DNA of 45,639 nucleotides, from assembly GCA_009779895.1 (NCBI GenBank), contig WRBB01000022.1:1-45639 (forward strand), written 5' to 3'. Every line of letters begins with the position of its first letter. Positions within the stretch are counted from its first letter, which is position 1. This stretch comes from Lachnospiraceae bacterium. Its GTDB lineage: Bacteria > Bacillota > Clostridia > Lachnospirales > Lachnospiraceae. A program made the translations under genes and the position numbers. The notes beneath the pieces are model-generated. The model searched no databases. It had not been told where the DNA came from and saw only the letters and a list, made by a program, of their open reading frames with translations. This document shows positions 36,365 to 43,271 of this stretch, piece by piece.

Positions 36365-36429
36365 GTTTTTGCCATATATTTGCCCATTATGCCCGTCTTA
36401 AAAATTCGCAAGATACGCAAAATGTGCGC

Positions 36430-36449
36430 AAAGTGGGCAAGCCCACTTT
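36430..36449. other. Perfect inverted repeat between Tal and the 68-aa gene
   Basis: AAAGTGGGC (36430-36438) and GCCCACTTT (36441-36449) form a 9-bp inverted repeat with two central bases. On the plus strand it is followed after a few bases by CTGTTTTTAG. It may be the end of the tail transcript or an operator; its GGGCA half-sites recur near 36381, 43239 and 45191. Confidence 0.5.
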
Positions 36450-36614
36450 ACACTCTGTTTTTAGCAAGTACCAATATATACGAGTAGCCCCGGTATTGCA
36501 ACGCCTAATATAATTTTAAATATTAAAAGCATTCGTTTCCTTTCCATGTACTATGCAGTTCTGCGCCACATAAAAACTGTAATATAAGGTTGTAAATTTC
36601 GTTTCCTTTTAATT

Positions 36615-39600
36615 TTAACGACGATGCCATACTATATAAGACATTGCTGTTGTTATATTAAAAGTTCCGGTACTCGTATTTGAAAATACAAGACCCGTAT
36701 CCCTCGTACCCACAAATATCAAAGGGCTAGAAGTCGTCGGAGCGTGAAGAAAAGCATTGATAACACTATCAGCCCTTACAGAATGGGGAAAAGGAACGAG
36801 TACGCGGCCATTAGGGGATACAGCTTGTGCAGTGGCTGCAACTACCCTCCTTGGCAAAGGTATATTATCCGCATTTGCACCATTTAAGCTCATGATACCA
36901 CCGGGTCTGCTAGGTGTTTGACGAATCACTATATCATCTGCCTCTATGAATAATACATCCCTGCCTGCCGCACCTCGCTGACATACAATTCTACCTGCAC
37001 CCTCGAACAAATTGATAAGAGCACCATCTCCGCTGGATGATCCCTCCCAACGCCCTAAATCAACCTGATTTTGCATGAATCTTGATTGCCAACGATTACC
37101 TTGCCTTATCTCCATACCCGCTGTAGACATCAATAAATTCGGCCCACTATTGGGATTTCCGGCCACAGATGAAATATGAGCACCTGCTGTGGTCTGGAAA
37201 AAATGCTGCGGTGTAGTTTCAAGGGTATTATTGATAATCACCCAGTGGGTTCCGTCAAACAAAACTGTCACCGTTGCCCCTGCCCGCCAGTTATATGGAC
37301 TATTCGCTGCCAAAGCTCCGCCAAAAATACGGATTTGTGCTGCGCCTGTACTATTTATATTCAATGTGGGATTTGCTGCGGTATTTGCCTGAGAAAAATT
37401 CACGGCTACCATCACTCCTGTATGGCGAACAAACCCCGCCAGCGTTGCCACTTTTGCCTGTGTATTTGTCACCGTTGTAGAAGTTGCAAACAATGCCACC
37501 GCCCCATCTAAAGTCTTAACCCATGTAAACAAACGCACAAAAGCGATTCCATTGGCTGTAATGGTCAACGTAATCTGCCCTGACATGGTAGTCGCATTGC
37601 CCAAATTATGATTCCCCGCTATCGCAAGAATCAAATTTCCATTGGCCGTAGCCGTACCGGCAGTATTGGTCTGAACTGTAATACCTGCCGGCAGACCCGT
37701 TACCGCAACAGTTGCGGCAACTCGTCCGGCACCGACACTTCCACTAAAAGGAATATTGATTGTCATCGCAGCTTTGGTTATCCCAGTCACAATACTCGGT
37801 ATAGCCGTTGCTTCATTCCCAATCCATACACTTGTAGCATTTACGCCGGCAGACCCCGTTGGACCTTGCGAACCTTGTGGCCCCTGAGAACCTTGATTCC
37901 CTTGGGGACCTTGTGCACCTTGATTTCCCTGAGGACCTTGTGCACCCGGTGCACCTGCCGCGCCTTGTTGCCCGGATACCGCCTTCCCCCACGCAAACAA
38001 ACGATAAAAAGTCTGCATACCCACTACAAATGTCAATGCAATCTCTCCGCTGATTCCGCCTAAATCCGCACCAACCGCTACATTCAAACTGATAAAACCA
38101 TCTGCTACAGAAGTAGCATTTACATTACTTAATACGGTCATACCAGATGGTAATGCTCCTACTTCCGCCGTACACTCCATGCGCACATTACCCCGAAAGG
38201 CACGAAATGGAATCTGAATTTGCATTGGCAACATCACCTGACCATTGCTTGCCGTTGGTATCACTACAGCTTCTCTTCCTAAATCAATCACAATCGGTTC
38301 GTCTCCATCTTCTCCTTGGATTCGAGACCAAGTAAACATAGATATATCTGTAAAATCCGGCTCCGCTTCAAAACGATTTGTCGCCACACCCATATAAGGA
38401 CGCCCCATTGGATCGCGTGATATCCCGTTCCCTTGGCGATCAAAAGCGTACACAATCCATGTGTAAAGTGTCCGGTTTTGCGCAAGCTCTGCAAAACGTT
38501 CCGCTAATTCTTCCATTCTCTGATGAATACCACTTTCCCGAATCAAGTATTCCCCCAAGGTAGCTGTTGCTTTTTGCTCTGCCACAGATATTTCCAATTT
38601 CAACACCCGAGCGGACAAATACAAAGCACCTGCATCATCTACAATATTGATTCTATCACCAATCTGCACATTGTCCGGCAATATGGCTATATCCACTTCA
38701 AAATTTATTTCCGTATCACAAATCCTTGCCAAATACGCCCGCGCCCGATTGCGCAGCTCCGTTTGATTGGTGGTATCATAATGAAACGGGCGAACAATAT
38801 GTCCTGCTTGATCTATGTTGGCAAATCGGCTCCAACGCTCCAAAGCCTTTCGGGAGCGCAATTGATTGCCTACCACATGAAAATCTCCATCATCAAAATG
38901 ATGCCCTTGTAAAGTAACGGCATTTTGTTGCCCCTCCCGTGTTCCTCCTGTGACAACAAGGGCTGTCGCAAGGTTGGCAACAGATTTTTTGGTCACAATC
39001 TGATTGATATCTCGGTTAAGCCGCAGCTCCACACCCAGATCTTCACCGCGCTTTCGAAAAATATGAATGAGCTTTCGCCGTACTACCATATTTTCCACTT
39101 CAAAACCATAGGAAATTTCTGCGCCGTCAAACTGCTCCGCCACACTTAAAATCCTCGCTGTTGCCGTCTGCTCATTATTCCAACTCAAACGTCTCGTCAA
39201 ATCGCTTACTTCATTTAGACCGATTTCAAAACCACTACCGGCGACAAAACGATTGATATACCAAGCAATGGGATGGGCCTGATTTGTTTCAAGCCTACCT
39301 ACTACTTCATTCAACAAGTCAAGACCTGCATCTTCCGCATAAACTTGCAACTCTTGTTTCTTCGTATCTTTCTCTGTTTCAATAATCGTATACAACTCCG
39401 CCACATCACCGTTTTGCCGCAGTACATAATTACCTGTATCCAACCAAGATTCCAACTCCATCTGATTATCTGCATCATAAGCAATATAAAATTCCAAAGA
39501 AGTCACACCAACGTCAATGGATTCTGTTTTTACATCTCCATAAACCGCCAAGCCCTCCGGCAAACTTGTACTGGCTTGCCCCAATATATGCATTGAGCGG

Positions 39601-39620
39601 TCCGCAAAATACATCATCAT
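36615..39620 (-). CDS. Phage tail protein Tal / receptor-binding protein with collagen-like repeat
   Basis: A 1001-aa structural protein. The first ~390 residues fit the tail-associated N-terminal domain of siphovirus minor structural proteins (ESIDVGVTSLEFYIAYDAD ... LNEVVGRLETNQAHPIAWYI ... LGEYLIRESG). Residues ~545-588 are a collagen-like Gly-x-y run (GAQGPQGNQGAQGPQGNQG and on). The rest is beta-rich repeats and a C-terminal tip with GRVLVPFPHSVRADSVINAFL. It probably sits at the tail tip and contacts the host. GGAGG lies seven bases ahead of the ATG, which overlaps the previous stop (ATGA). Confidence 0.85.
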   Translation of the reverse strand: MMMYFADRSMHILGQASTSLPEGLAVYGDVKTESIDVGVTSLEFYIAYDADNQMELESWLDTGNYVLRQNGDVAELYTIIETEKDTKKQELQVYAEDAGLDLLNEVVGRLETNQAHPIAWYINRFVAGSGFEIGLNEVSDLTRRLSWNNEQTATARILSVAEQFDGAEISYGFEVENMVVRRKLIHIFRKRGEDLGVELRLNRDINQIVTKKSVANLATALVVTGGTREGQQNAVTLQGHHFDDGDFHVVGNQLRSRKALERWSRFANIDQAGHIVRPFHYDTTNQTELRNRARAYLARICDTEINFEVDIAILPDNVQIGDRINIVDDAGALYLSARVLKLEISVAEQKATATLGEYLIRESGIHQRMEELAERFAELAQNRTLYTWIVYAFDRQGNGISRDPMGRPYMGVATNRFEAEPDFTDISMFTWSRIQGEDGDEPIVIDLGREAVVIPTASNGQVMLPMQIQIPFRAFRGNVRMECTAEVGALPSGMTVLSNVNATSVADGFISLNVAVGADLGGISGEIALTFVVGMQTFYRLFAWGKAVSGQQGAAGAPGAQGPQGNQGAQGPQGNQGSQGPQGSQGPTGSAGVNATSVWIGNEATAIPSIVTGITKAAMTINIPFSGSVGAGRVAATVAVTGLPAGITVQTNTAGTATANGNLILAIAGNHNLGNATTMSGQITLTITANGIAFVRLFTWVKTLDGAVALFATSTTVTNTQAKVATLAGFVRHTGVMVAVNFSQANTAANPTLNINSTGAAQIRIFGGALAANSPYNWRAGATVTVLFDGTHWVIINNTLETTPQHFFQTTAGAHISSVAGNPNSGPNLLMSTAGMEIRQGNRWQSRFMQNQVDLGRWEGSSSGDGALINLFEGAGRIVCQRGAAGRDVLFIEADDIVIRQTPSRPGGIMSLNGANADNIPLPRRVVAATAQAVSPNGRVLVPFPHSVRADSVINAFLHAPTTSSPLIFVGTRDTGLVFSNTSTGTFNITTAMSYIVWHRR

Positions 39621-40261
39621 AAGTACACCTCCCGATATTTCATTCTAAAATCCGGGGTTGTGGTTGCCCAATCCGAATGCACACAACGAATCTGATTCAG
39701 CCCCGGTTTCAATCTCATCTTTTCCCAATCATTGCCCAGTGCGCCCAGACCCAATGCCGGCATACCACGCAACAATACCTGTCCATTTCTTACATTCGCC
39801 GAAAAAGTATCACCCTCGGTAAACTGATTTGGTACATCCCGCCAACGAGTCACATTTTGCTTTTGAAACAGCAACTGGGTCAGACCATTGATGGTTACAT
39901 ATTGATTACCCAGATTTCGCCCTACCAACTGACCCGCCACAAATTGAATCTTTGCAACAGGACGATTGGCAATTTCCGGCAATGTATGTGTAAAATACCG
40001 ACCATACCAAAAAATCCGCAATCTATTTCCTTGCTTTAAAAAATCATTATGCCCCCGGTTATCACCATGCACACGATTAAAAGGATTGCCACCTCGTGCG
40101 GTAGGCTGAAAACCAAACTTCCGAATGACTTGTCCCGGACCGGTTTCCCATCTAACTTCCGCATGATTTCCCGTCATGTCGTCTTTAAAAATAAGCATAC
40201 TCACAATCACTCTATCAGCAGCATCCAAAAAAGAAATTCCTTGTAACCCTGTCTGCCCCAT
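39617..40261 (-). CDS. C-terminal part of the split distal tail protein
   Basis: A 214-aa frame that continues in phase with the Dit gene at 40349. Between them is a single TGA (40351-40349) and then 29 open codons before the first ATG at 40261. This ATG has no good ribosome binding site. The segment (SMLIFKDDMTGNHAEVRWETGPGQVIRKFGF ... LPEIANRPVAKIQFVAG ... MRLKPGLNQIRCVHSDW) is beta-rich, like carbohydrate-binding or baseplate-anchoring extensions of Dit. It is probably expressed only if the TGA is read through or was TGG in the ancestor. The stop overlaps the Tal start. Confidence 0.65.
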   Translation of the reverse strand: MGQTGLQGISFLDAADRVIVSMLIFKDDMTGNHAEVRWETGPGQVIRKFGFQPTARGGNPFNRVHGDNRGHNDFLKQGNRLRIFWYGRYFTHTLPEIANRPVAKIQFVAGQLVGRNLGNQYVTINGLTQLLFQKQNVTRWRDVPNQFTEGDTFSANVRNGQVLLRGMPALGLGALGNDWEKMRLKPGLNQIRCVHSDWATTTPDFRMKYREVYL

Positions 40262-40348
40262 CAGCCCTGTTTCAAACCAATGATGGGTATAACAATACCA
40301 ATCAAGGGCACCTCGTTCACCAACACTATCCGGAGGTAAGGTTATGGT

Positions 40349-41194
40349 TCAAACCGCTGTATTCCATCTGGAACCACCTGTATTGGTTGCACCACTGCCT
40401 TGATTTGCCAATTCTAACCACTGCCTCCCATTTCTTGCCCGTGTAACAAAAGAGCCATTTCTTCCCCATGTAGGATTTCTGCGAAAAGGTTCGCTGCCAT
40501 CTTGAAAATGCTGCCACCCCCGTTGATTCACATGAATCAAGTTTTCATTGCGCCGATACTGCTCTCTATCTGCTTCATCAGGATTACCAAACTGTAATAT
40601 ATTTTGTCCGGCATCCACAAAACCCAAAAAACCATTGTCACTATGAATATCTGCTTCAAAAATCGGTGCTGCCGGAAAATCGCCTTGATAATTCACGGCA
40701 ATAGTTCTACCACCATCCATATTTGGCACAACATCATGTACCTGTACCGAATATTTAAATGGATCAGCACAAAAAAACTCTATCTCACCAATCACATGAT
40801 TGATTCCCGGATCTACTTCCCCCACACTCGCTTTGGTGCCAATAAAAAACTTATCCTGCTCATCCCTAAAAATCAATTCTGCTTGTTCTATATCTAAAAT
40901 AACGTTTAATTGATGAAACGCTTCCCGAAACGCTCTGTTATCAGAAACCGACAGGGAATATTGCAAAATAATGGTTCGAGAGGGATAACGTTTTCTCTGA
41001 TAGCGACTTCCATGAGAAACCCCTATTTCTGTATCTGTCACCTCTGCTCCCATCAGCTCTCTACCACGAACAGAAAGGGTGCGAAACCCATTTACCTGAT
41101 GCTCAATATAATTGCCGTTTATCATCAGTGCTTCCGCCGGCAAATTTAACGTCGCACCCCCTGCTCTTCTGGTTGTATCTATAAAATCATACAT
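40349..41194 (-). CDS. Distal tail protein Dit (siphovirus tail component), ending at an in-frame TGA
   Basis: A 281-aa protein of the Sipho_tail/Dit family, the hub between tail tube and tip. Typical features are LMINGNYIEHQVNGFRTLSVRGREL, an ring-domain pattern RTIILQYSLSVSDNRAFREAFHQLNVIL, then FIGTKASVGEVDPGINHVIGEIEFFCADPFKYS. Its end GGSRWNTAV is followed by TGA and an unbroken continuation to 39617, so the full protein would be ~525 aa. The ATG has AAAGGAG ahead and directly follows the Prp stop. Confidence 0.8.
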   Translation of the reverse strand: MYDFIDTTRRAGGATLNLPAEALMINGNYIEHQVNGFRTLSVRGRELMGAEVTDTEIGVSHGSRYQRKRYPSRTIILQYSLSVSDNRAFREAFHQLNVILDIEQAELIFRDEQDKFFIGTKASVGEVDPGINHVIGEIEFFCADPFKYSVQVHDVVPNMDGGRTIAVNYQGDFPAAPIFEADIHSDNGFLGFVDAGQNILQFGNPDEADREQYRRNENLIHVNQRGWQHFQDGSEPFRRNPTWGRNGSFVTRARNGRQWLELANQGSGATNTGGSRWNTAV

Positions 41195-41497
41195 CTAAGC
41201 ACTCCTTTCATCTTCAATGGACACATAGTCCGAATATTCTTTCACCAATAGGCCTAAACCAAGCCAAAATGATTCCAATAAGGTTTTTGTTGTCTTTGTT
41301 TGGTATTCATACTTCAACTTGGCCGACCCTTCTTCTATATAATATGTGATTTCATCATCACTTAACGTTTCCATGGACTTAATCAATGTTTGAAACAATA
41401 CGGAAACAGCGGCACAAACAATATCCTTACCATGCCGATCATATCCTGCGTGGCCTATTATCTTTATCGTTTGATTTCCTTTTCGCACCCGAATCAT
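41195..41497 (-). CDS. prp: Prp-like cysteine protease in the tail module
   Basis: A 100-aa protein of the Prp (YsxB, formerly DUF464) family. The catalytic His16 in GHAGYDRHGKDIVCAAVSVL and Cys28 are 12 residues apart, the same spacing as His22/Cys34 in Staphylococcus aureus Prp, which removes the N-terminal tail of ribosomal protein L27. Here the gene lies between the tail chaperone and Dit, not next to rplU/rpmA, so it is a phage copy that may process a phage structural protein. AAGGAG lies seven bases ahead of the ATG; the start overlaps the previous gene by 59 bases. Confidence 0.88.
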   Translation of the reverse strand: MIRVRKGNQTIKIIGHAGYDRHGKDIVCAAVSVLFQTLIKSMETLSDDEITYYIEEGSAKLKYEYQTKTTKTLLESFWLGLGLLVKEYSDYVSIEDERSA

Positions 41498-41825
41498 CGC
41501 TCTTCTCCTTTTTCAAAAACTTATTTAGTCCTGACAATACACTTTTCCCTTTTTCCTGCCCATCTCGTTTCTTCAATCGCTCAATTGCTTTTTCATAATG
41601 GAAAAACTGTTCAAACTTTGTATACACCGGTTTTGTTTTATTCTTTCCACTTTTCTTTTCTGCTTTGACCGCAAAATTTAAAAAAGCCTGCCAGTGCATG
41701 TTTCGTTCTTCATCCACCTTGCGTAATTCCAAGGCCTTGATTAATATTCGATATTCCTCTAAATACAAAGCATCTACCTCTGCAAAGGATTTCATACCAA
41801 GATAACGAAAACAAACAATGGCCAT
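41439..41825 (-). CDS. Tail assembly frame downstream of the chaperone (possible -1 frameshift extension)
   Basis: A 128-aa reading frame from ATG 41825, basic at its end (GAKRKSNDKDNRPRRI) and helical. It is in the -1 frame relative to the gene at 41852, and that frame is open upstream across the end of the chaperone gene. The ATG has no good ribosome binding site. The arrangement is that of gpG/gpGT-type tail chaperones, where a share of ribosomes shifts to make a longer protein. A candidate slip site is G-AAA-AAG at 41924-41918. It may equally be a separate gene. Confidence 0.6.
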   Translation of the reverse strand: MAIVCFRYLGMKSFAEVDALYLEEYRILIKALELRKVDEERNMHWQAFLNFAVKAEKKSGKNKTKPVYTKFEQFFHYEKAIERLKKRDGQEKGKSVLSGLNKFLKKEKSDDSGAKRKSNDKDNRPRRI

Positions 41826-41851
41826 CTCACGGTATATCTCATCAAAATCTT

Positions 41852-42241
41852 CTAACTTACTTTCTTCTCCTGTTTGGCCATCTCTGACGCAACTGCTTCC
41901 TTGATGGTTTTCATGGTCTTTTTCGTTACGTTGGAATGCTCCAAAAAACCCATCACATCCTCAAAAACCTTATCAATATCTGTATCGTCATCTTCTAAAT
42001 GAGCTTCCACTGCCGCCATAGTAAGCCGTGGATTCTGCCCTTTGTTTGCTACAAACAAAACTTCCGTTAAGGCTTCAATATCTCCATCAAAGATACTTGC
42101 AATGTAATACCGCAAACCAATGTTTTTCTTAATACTAGGTGCATCAGGTACCGCTGTACTGATTTTCTTATTTATTTCCTTTAAAAAGCCAATTCCAAAA
42201 TGAAACTGATATACTTGTCCATTCATCGTCAATTCAAACAT
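41852..42241 (-). CDS. Phage tail assembly chaperone
   Basis: A 129-aa protein of the TAC type (MFELTMNGQVYQFHFGIGFLKEINKK ... IASIFDGDIEALTEVLFVANKGQNPRLTMAAVEAHLEDDD). Such proteins coat the tape measure during tail building. It follows the major tail gene, as usual. AAGGAG precedes the ATG. Its end overlaps an open -1 frame (see 41439). Confidence 0.78.
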   Translation of the reverse strand: MFELTMNGQVYQFHFGIGFLKEINKKISTAVPDAPSIKKNIGLRYYIASIFDGDIEALTEVLFVANKGQNPRLTMAAVEAHLEDDDTDIDKVFEDVMGFLEHSNVTKKTMKTIKEAVASEMAKQEKKVS

Positions 42242-42323
42242 ATTTTTCTCCTTTTTTGTCTCAAAATAATTTGTTTTCTCTATCTATAATAAAAGAATCC
42301 TATAAAGTGCCATCTCTTATATC

Positions 42324-42359
42324 GGTGGCGGTACATTACCCTTTGGTTTTCCCGCCACC
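42324..42359. other. Hairpin between major tail protein and chaperone genes
   Basis: GGTGGCGG (42324-42331) and CCGCCACC (42352-42359) form an 8-bp GC-rich stem with a 20-base loop. No T-run follows on the minus strand. It sits between a gene needed in many copies and one needed in few, so it may lower downstream expression or protect the upstream mRNA. Confidence 0.5.
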
Positions 42360-42371
42360 ACGCAATTTTAC

Positions 42372-42893
42372 CTATGCGACCGGTTGAGTATCCGCAAATA
42401 CATAATCTGCCATTTCTTGTTGCAACTTTGTTACCGTTACATCACCACGTTGGCCTGTACCATTGATGCCAAAGTCTAAAGAAATCTCTACCCCATCTTC
42501 GGAATTAGAAGATTTTTCAAAACTGGTCAAATAACCTTGGAAATACTTTCCTTTGAATCTATCTGCACCGGTGGCCGGCTCATCTAAATTGGCTTCCCAA
42601 ATCTCCATCAATTCACCATTTACCATCGCATCTTCCAACTTTTCAATCATCTCATCACCTCTTGCCAAAAGACTTGTACAGCTGATTTCTACTTCAGCGA
42701 TACCTAACGTACGCACGGTACCATCTTTGGTTGGTGTTGACTCTGCATCCTTGCTGATGCTACGACTGTTTTCTGTGGTAAAAGCGATTCCTTGAGCTTC
42801 TGCACTGATTGCATCTTTATACAAACGATACAAATAAACAATTTTTCTTCCTTCTACTGCTTCTGCAAATAACTGCAAATCAAATTTTAACAT
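42372..42893 (-). CDS. Phage major tail protein (TP901-1/phi13-type tube protein)
   Basis: A 173-aa beta-rich protein (GRKIVYLYRLYKDAISAEAQGIAFTTEN ... RTLGIAEVEISCTSLLARGDEMIEKLEDAM ... YFQGYLTSFEKSSNSEDGVEISLDFGINGTGQ) that fits the siphovirus major tail protein family. It begins MLKFDLQLFA, an N terminus often seen on clostridial phage structural proteins. AGGAGG precedes the ATG. It lies directly upstream of the chaperone, the normal order. Confidence 0.8.
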   Translation of the reverse strand: MLKFDLQLFAEAVEGRKIVYLYRLYKDAISAEAQGIAFTTENSRSISKDAESTPTKDGTVRTLGIAEVEISCTSLLARGDEMIEKLEDAMVNGELMEIWEANLDEPATGADRFKGKYFQGYLTSFEKSSNSEDGVEISLDFGINGTGQRGDVTVTKLQQEMADYVFADTQPVA

Positions 42894-42913
42894 TCTTTTT
42901 TCCTCCTGTTGTG

Positions 42914-42931
42914 TACCCGTCTTGGCGGGTA
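42914..42931 (+). other. Short hairpin upstream of the major tail gene
   Basis: TACCCG (42914-42919) and CGGGTA (42926-42931) pair around a 6-base loop, followed on the plus strand by TTTTT. It could be a weak terminator of antisense transcription, or shield the nearby ribosome binding site. Confidence 0.35.
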
Positions 42932-42959
42932 TTTTTCATTTTTTGTTGAACCGTTTCTA

Positions 42960-43139
42960 TTACTTTGCCGTGTCTTTTTCACATGCAATAAGGGGCTCAC
43001 CTTGACGATTGTTTCTGCCTGCCAATTCTGCAATCCTCCTGTCTGTAACTTGAATCCCCACACGGGGAAAGGTATCGCCAATCTTGTACTTATGATTTTG
43101 ATCATGAAAGTCTATAAACCCTTTGATTACTCGATACAT
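42960..43139 (-). CDS. Small conserved phage protein
   Basis: A 59-aa protein (MYRVIKGFIDFHDQNHKYKIGDTFPR ... TDRRIAELAGRNNRQGEPLI). Similar short proteins occur near head-tail genes of Firmicutes phages, with no known function. I chose the ATG at 43139 because AGGAGG lies four bases ahead; the longer frame from 43172 has no site. It precedes the major tail gene by 67 bases. A promoter candidate is just upstream. Confidence 0.65.
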   Translation of the reverse strand: MYRVIKGFIDFHDQNHKYKIGDTFPRVGIQVTDRRIAELAGRNNRQGEPLIACEKDTAK

Positions 43140-43193
43140 TCTTCCTCCTTTCTTTGCATTTCCTCGAACCAATTTTATATCATTTTATCGAAC

Positions 43194-43216
43194 GTACATA
43201 CTGTTTTTGGTTCAAG
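43194..43216 (-). promoter_or_regulatory. Candidate promoter for the 59-aa/major tail genes
   Basis: On the minus strand -35-like TTGAAC at 43216-43211 is followed 16 bases later by GATAAAAT. The match is moderate. The 43140-43271 gap also carries one copy of the 19-bp repeat (43239-43257). Confidence 0.35.
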
Positions 43217-43238
43217 GAAATCATAACATAAACGCTAC

Positions 43239-43257
43239 GGGCATTGTGGGCATCTTT
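43239..43257. repeat. 19-bp direct repeat, copy 1
   Basis: GGGCATTGTGGGCATCTTT, identical to 45191-45209, with similar TCAT after it. It lies just after the tape measure stop. On the minus strand it is part of a mini-frame ATG ... TAG that would read M-K-R-C-P-Q-C-P. Confidence 0.85.
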
Positions 43258-43271
43258 TCATTTGCCGAAAA

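Noticed and set aside
35468-36567. GTTCTGCGCC at 35468 and 36558 as possible attachment-site cores
   Set aside because: A 10-base match over 1.1 kb is expected by chance often enough, and no integrase or tRNA gene is near.
36540-36614. Terminator directly after Tal (CAGTT/AACTG hairpin)
   Set aside because: The stem is only five pairs with a long loop and no T-run on the minus strand.
37608-38063. A 151-codon plus-strand frame opposite the collagen-like region
   Set aside because: It has a repetitive, Arg/Thr-rich composition produced by the antisense of Gly-x-y codons.
40311-40351. Selenocysteine at the in-frame TGA
   Set aside because: No convincing stem-loop of bacterial SECIS type follows the TGA and tail proteins are not known selenoproteins; a TGG to TGA change is simpler.
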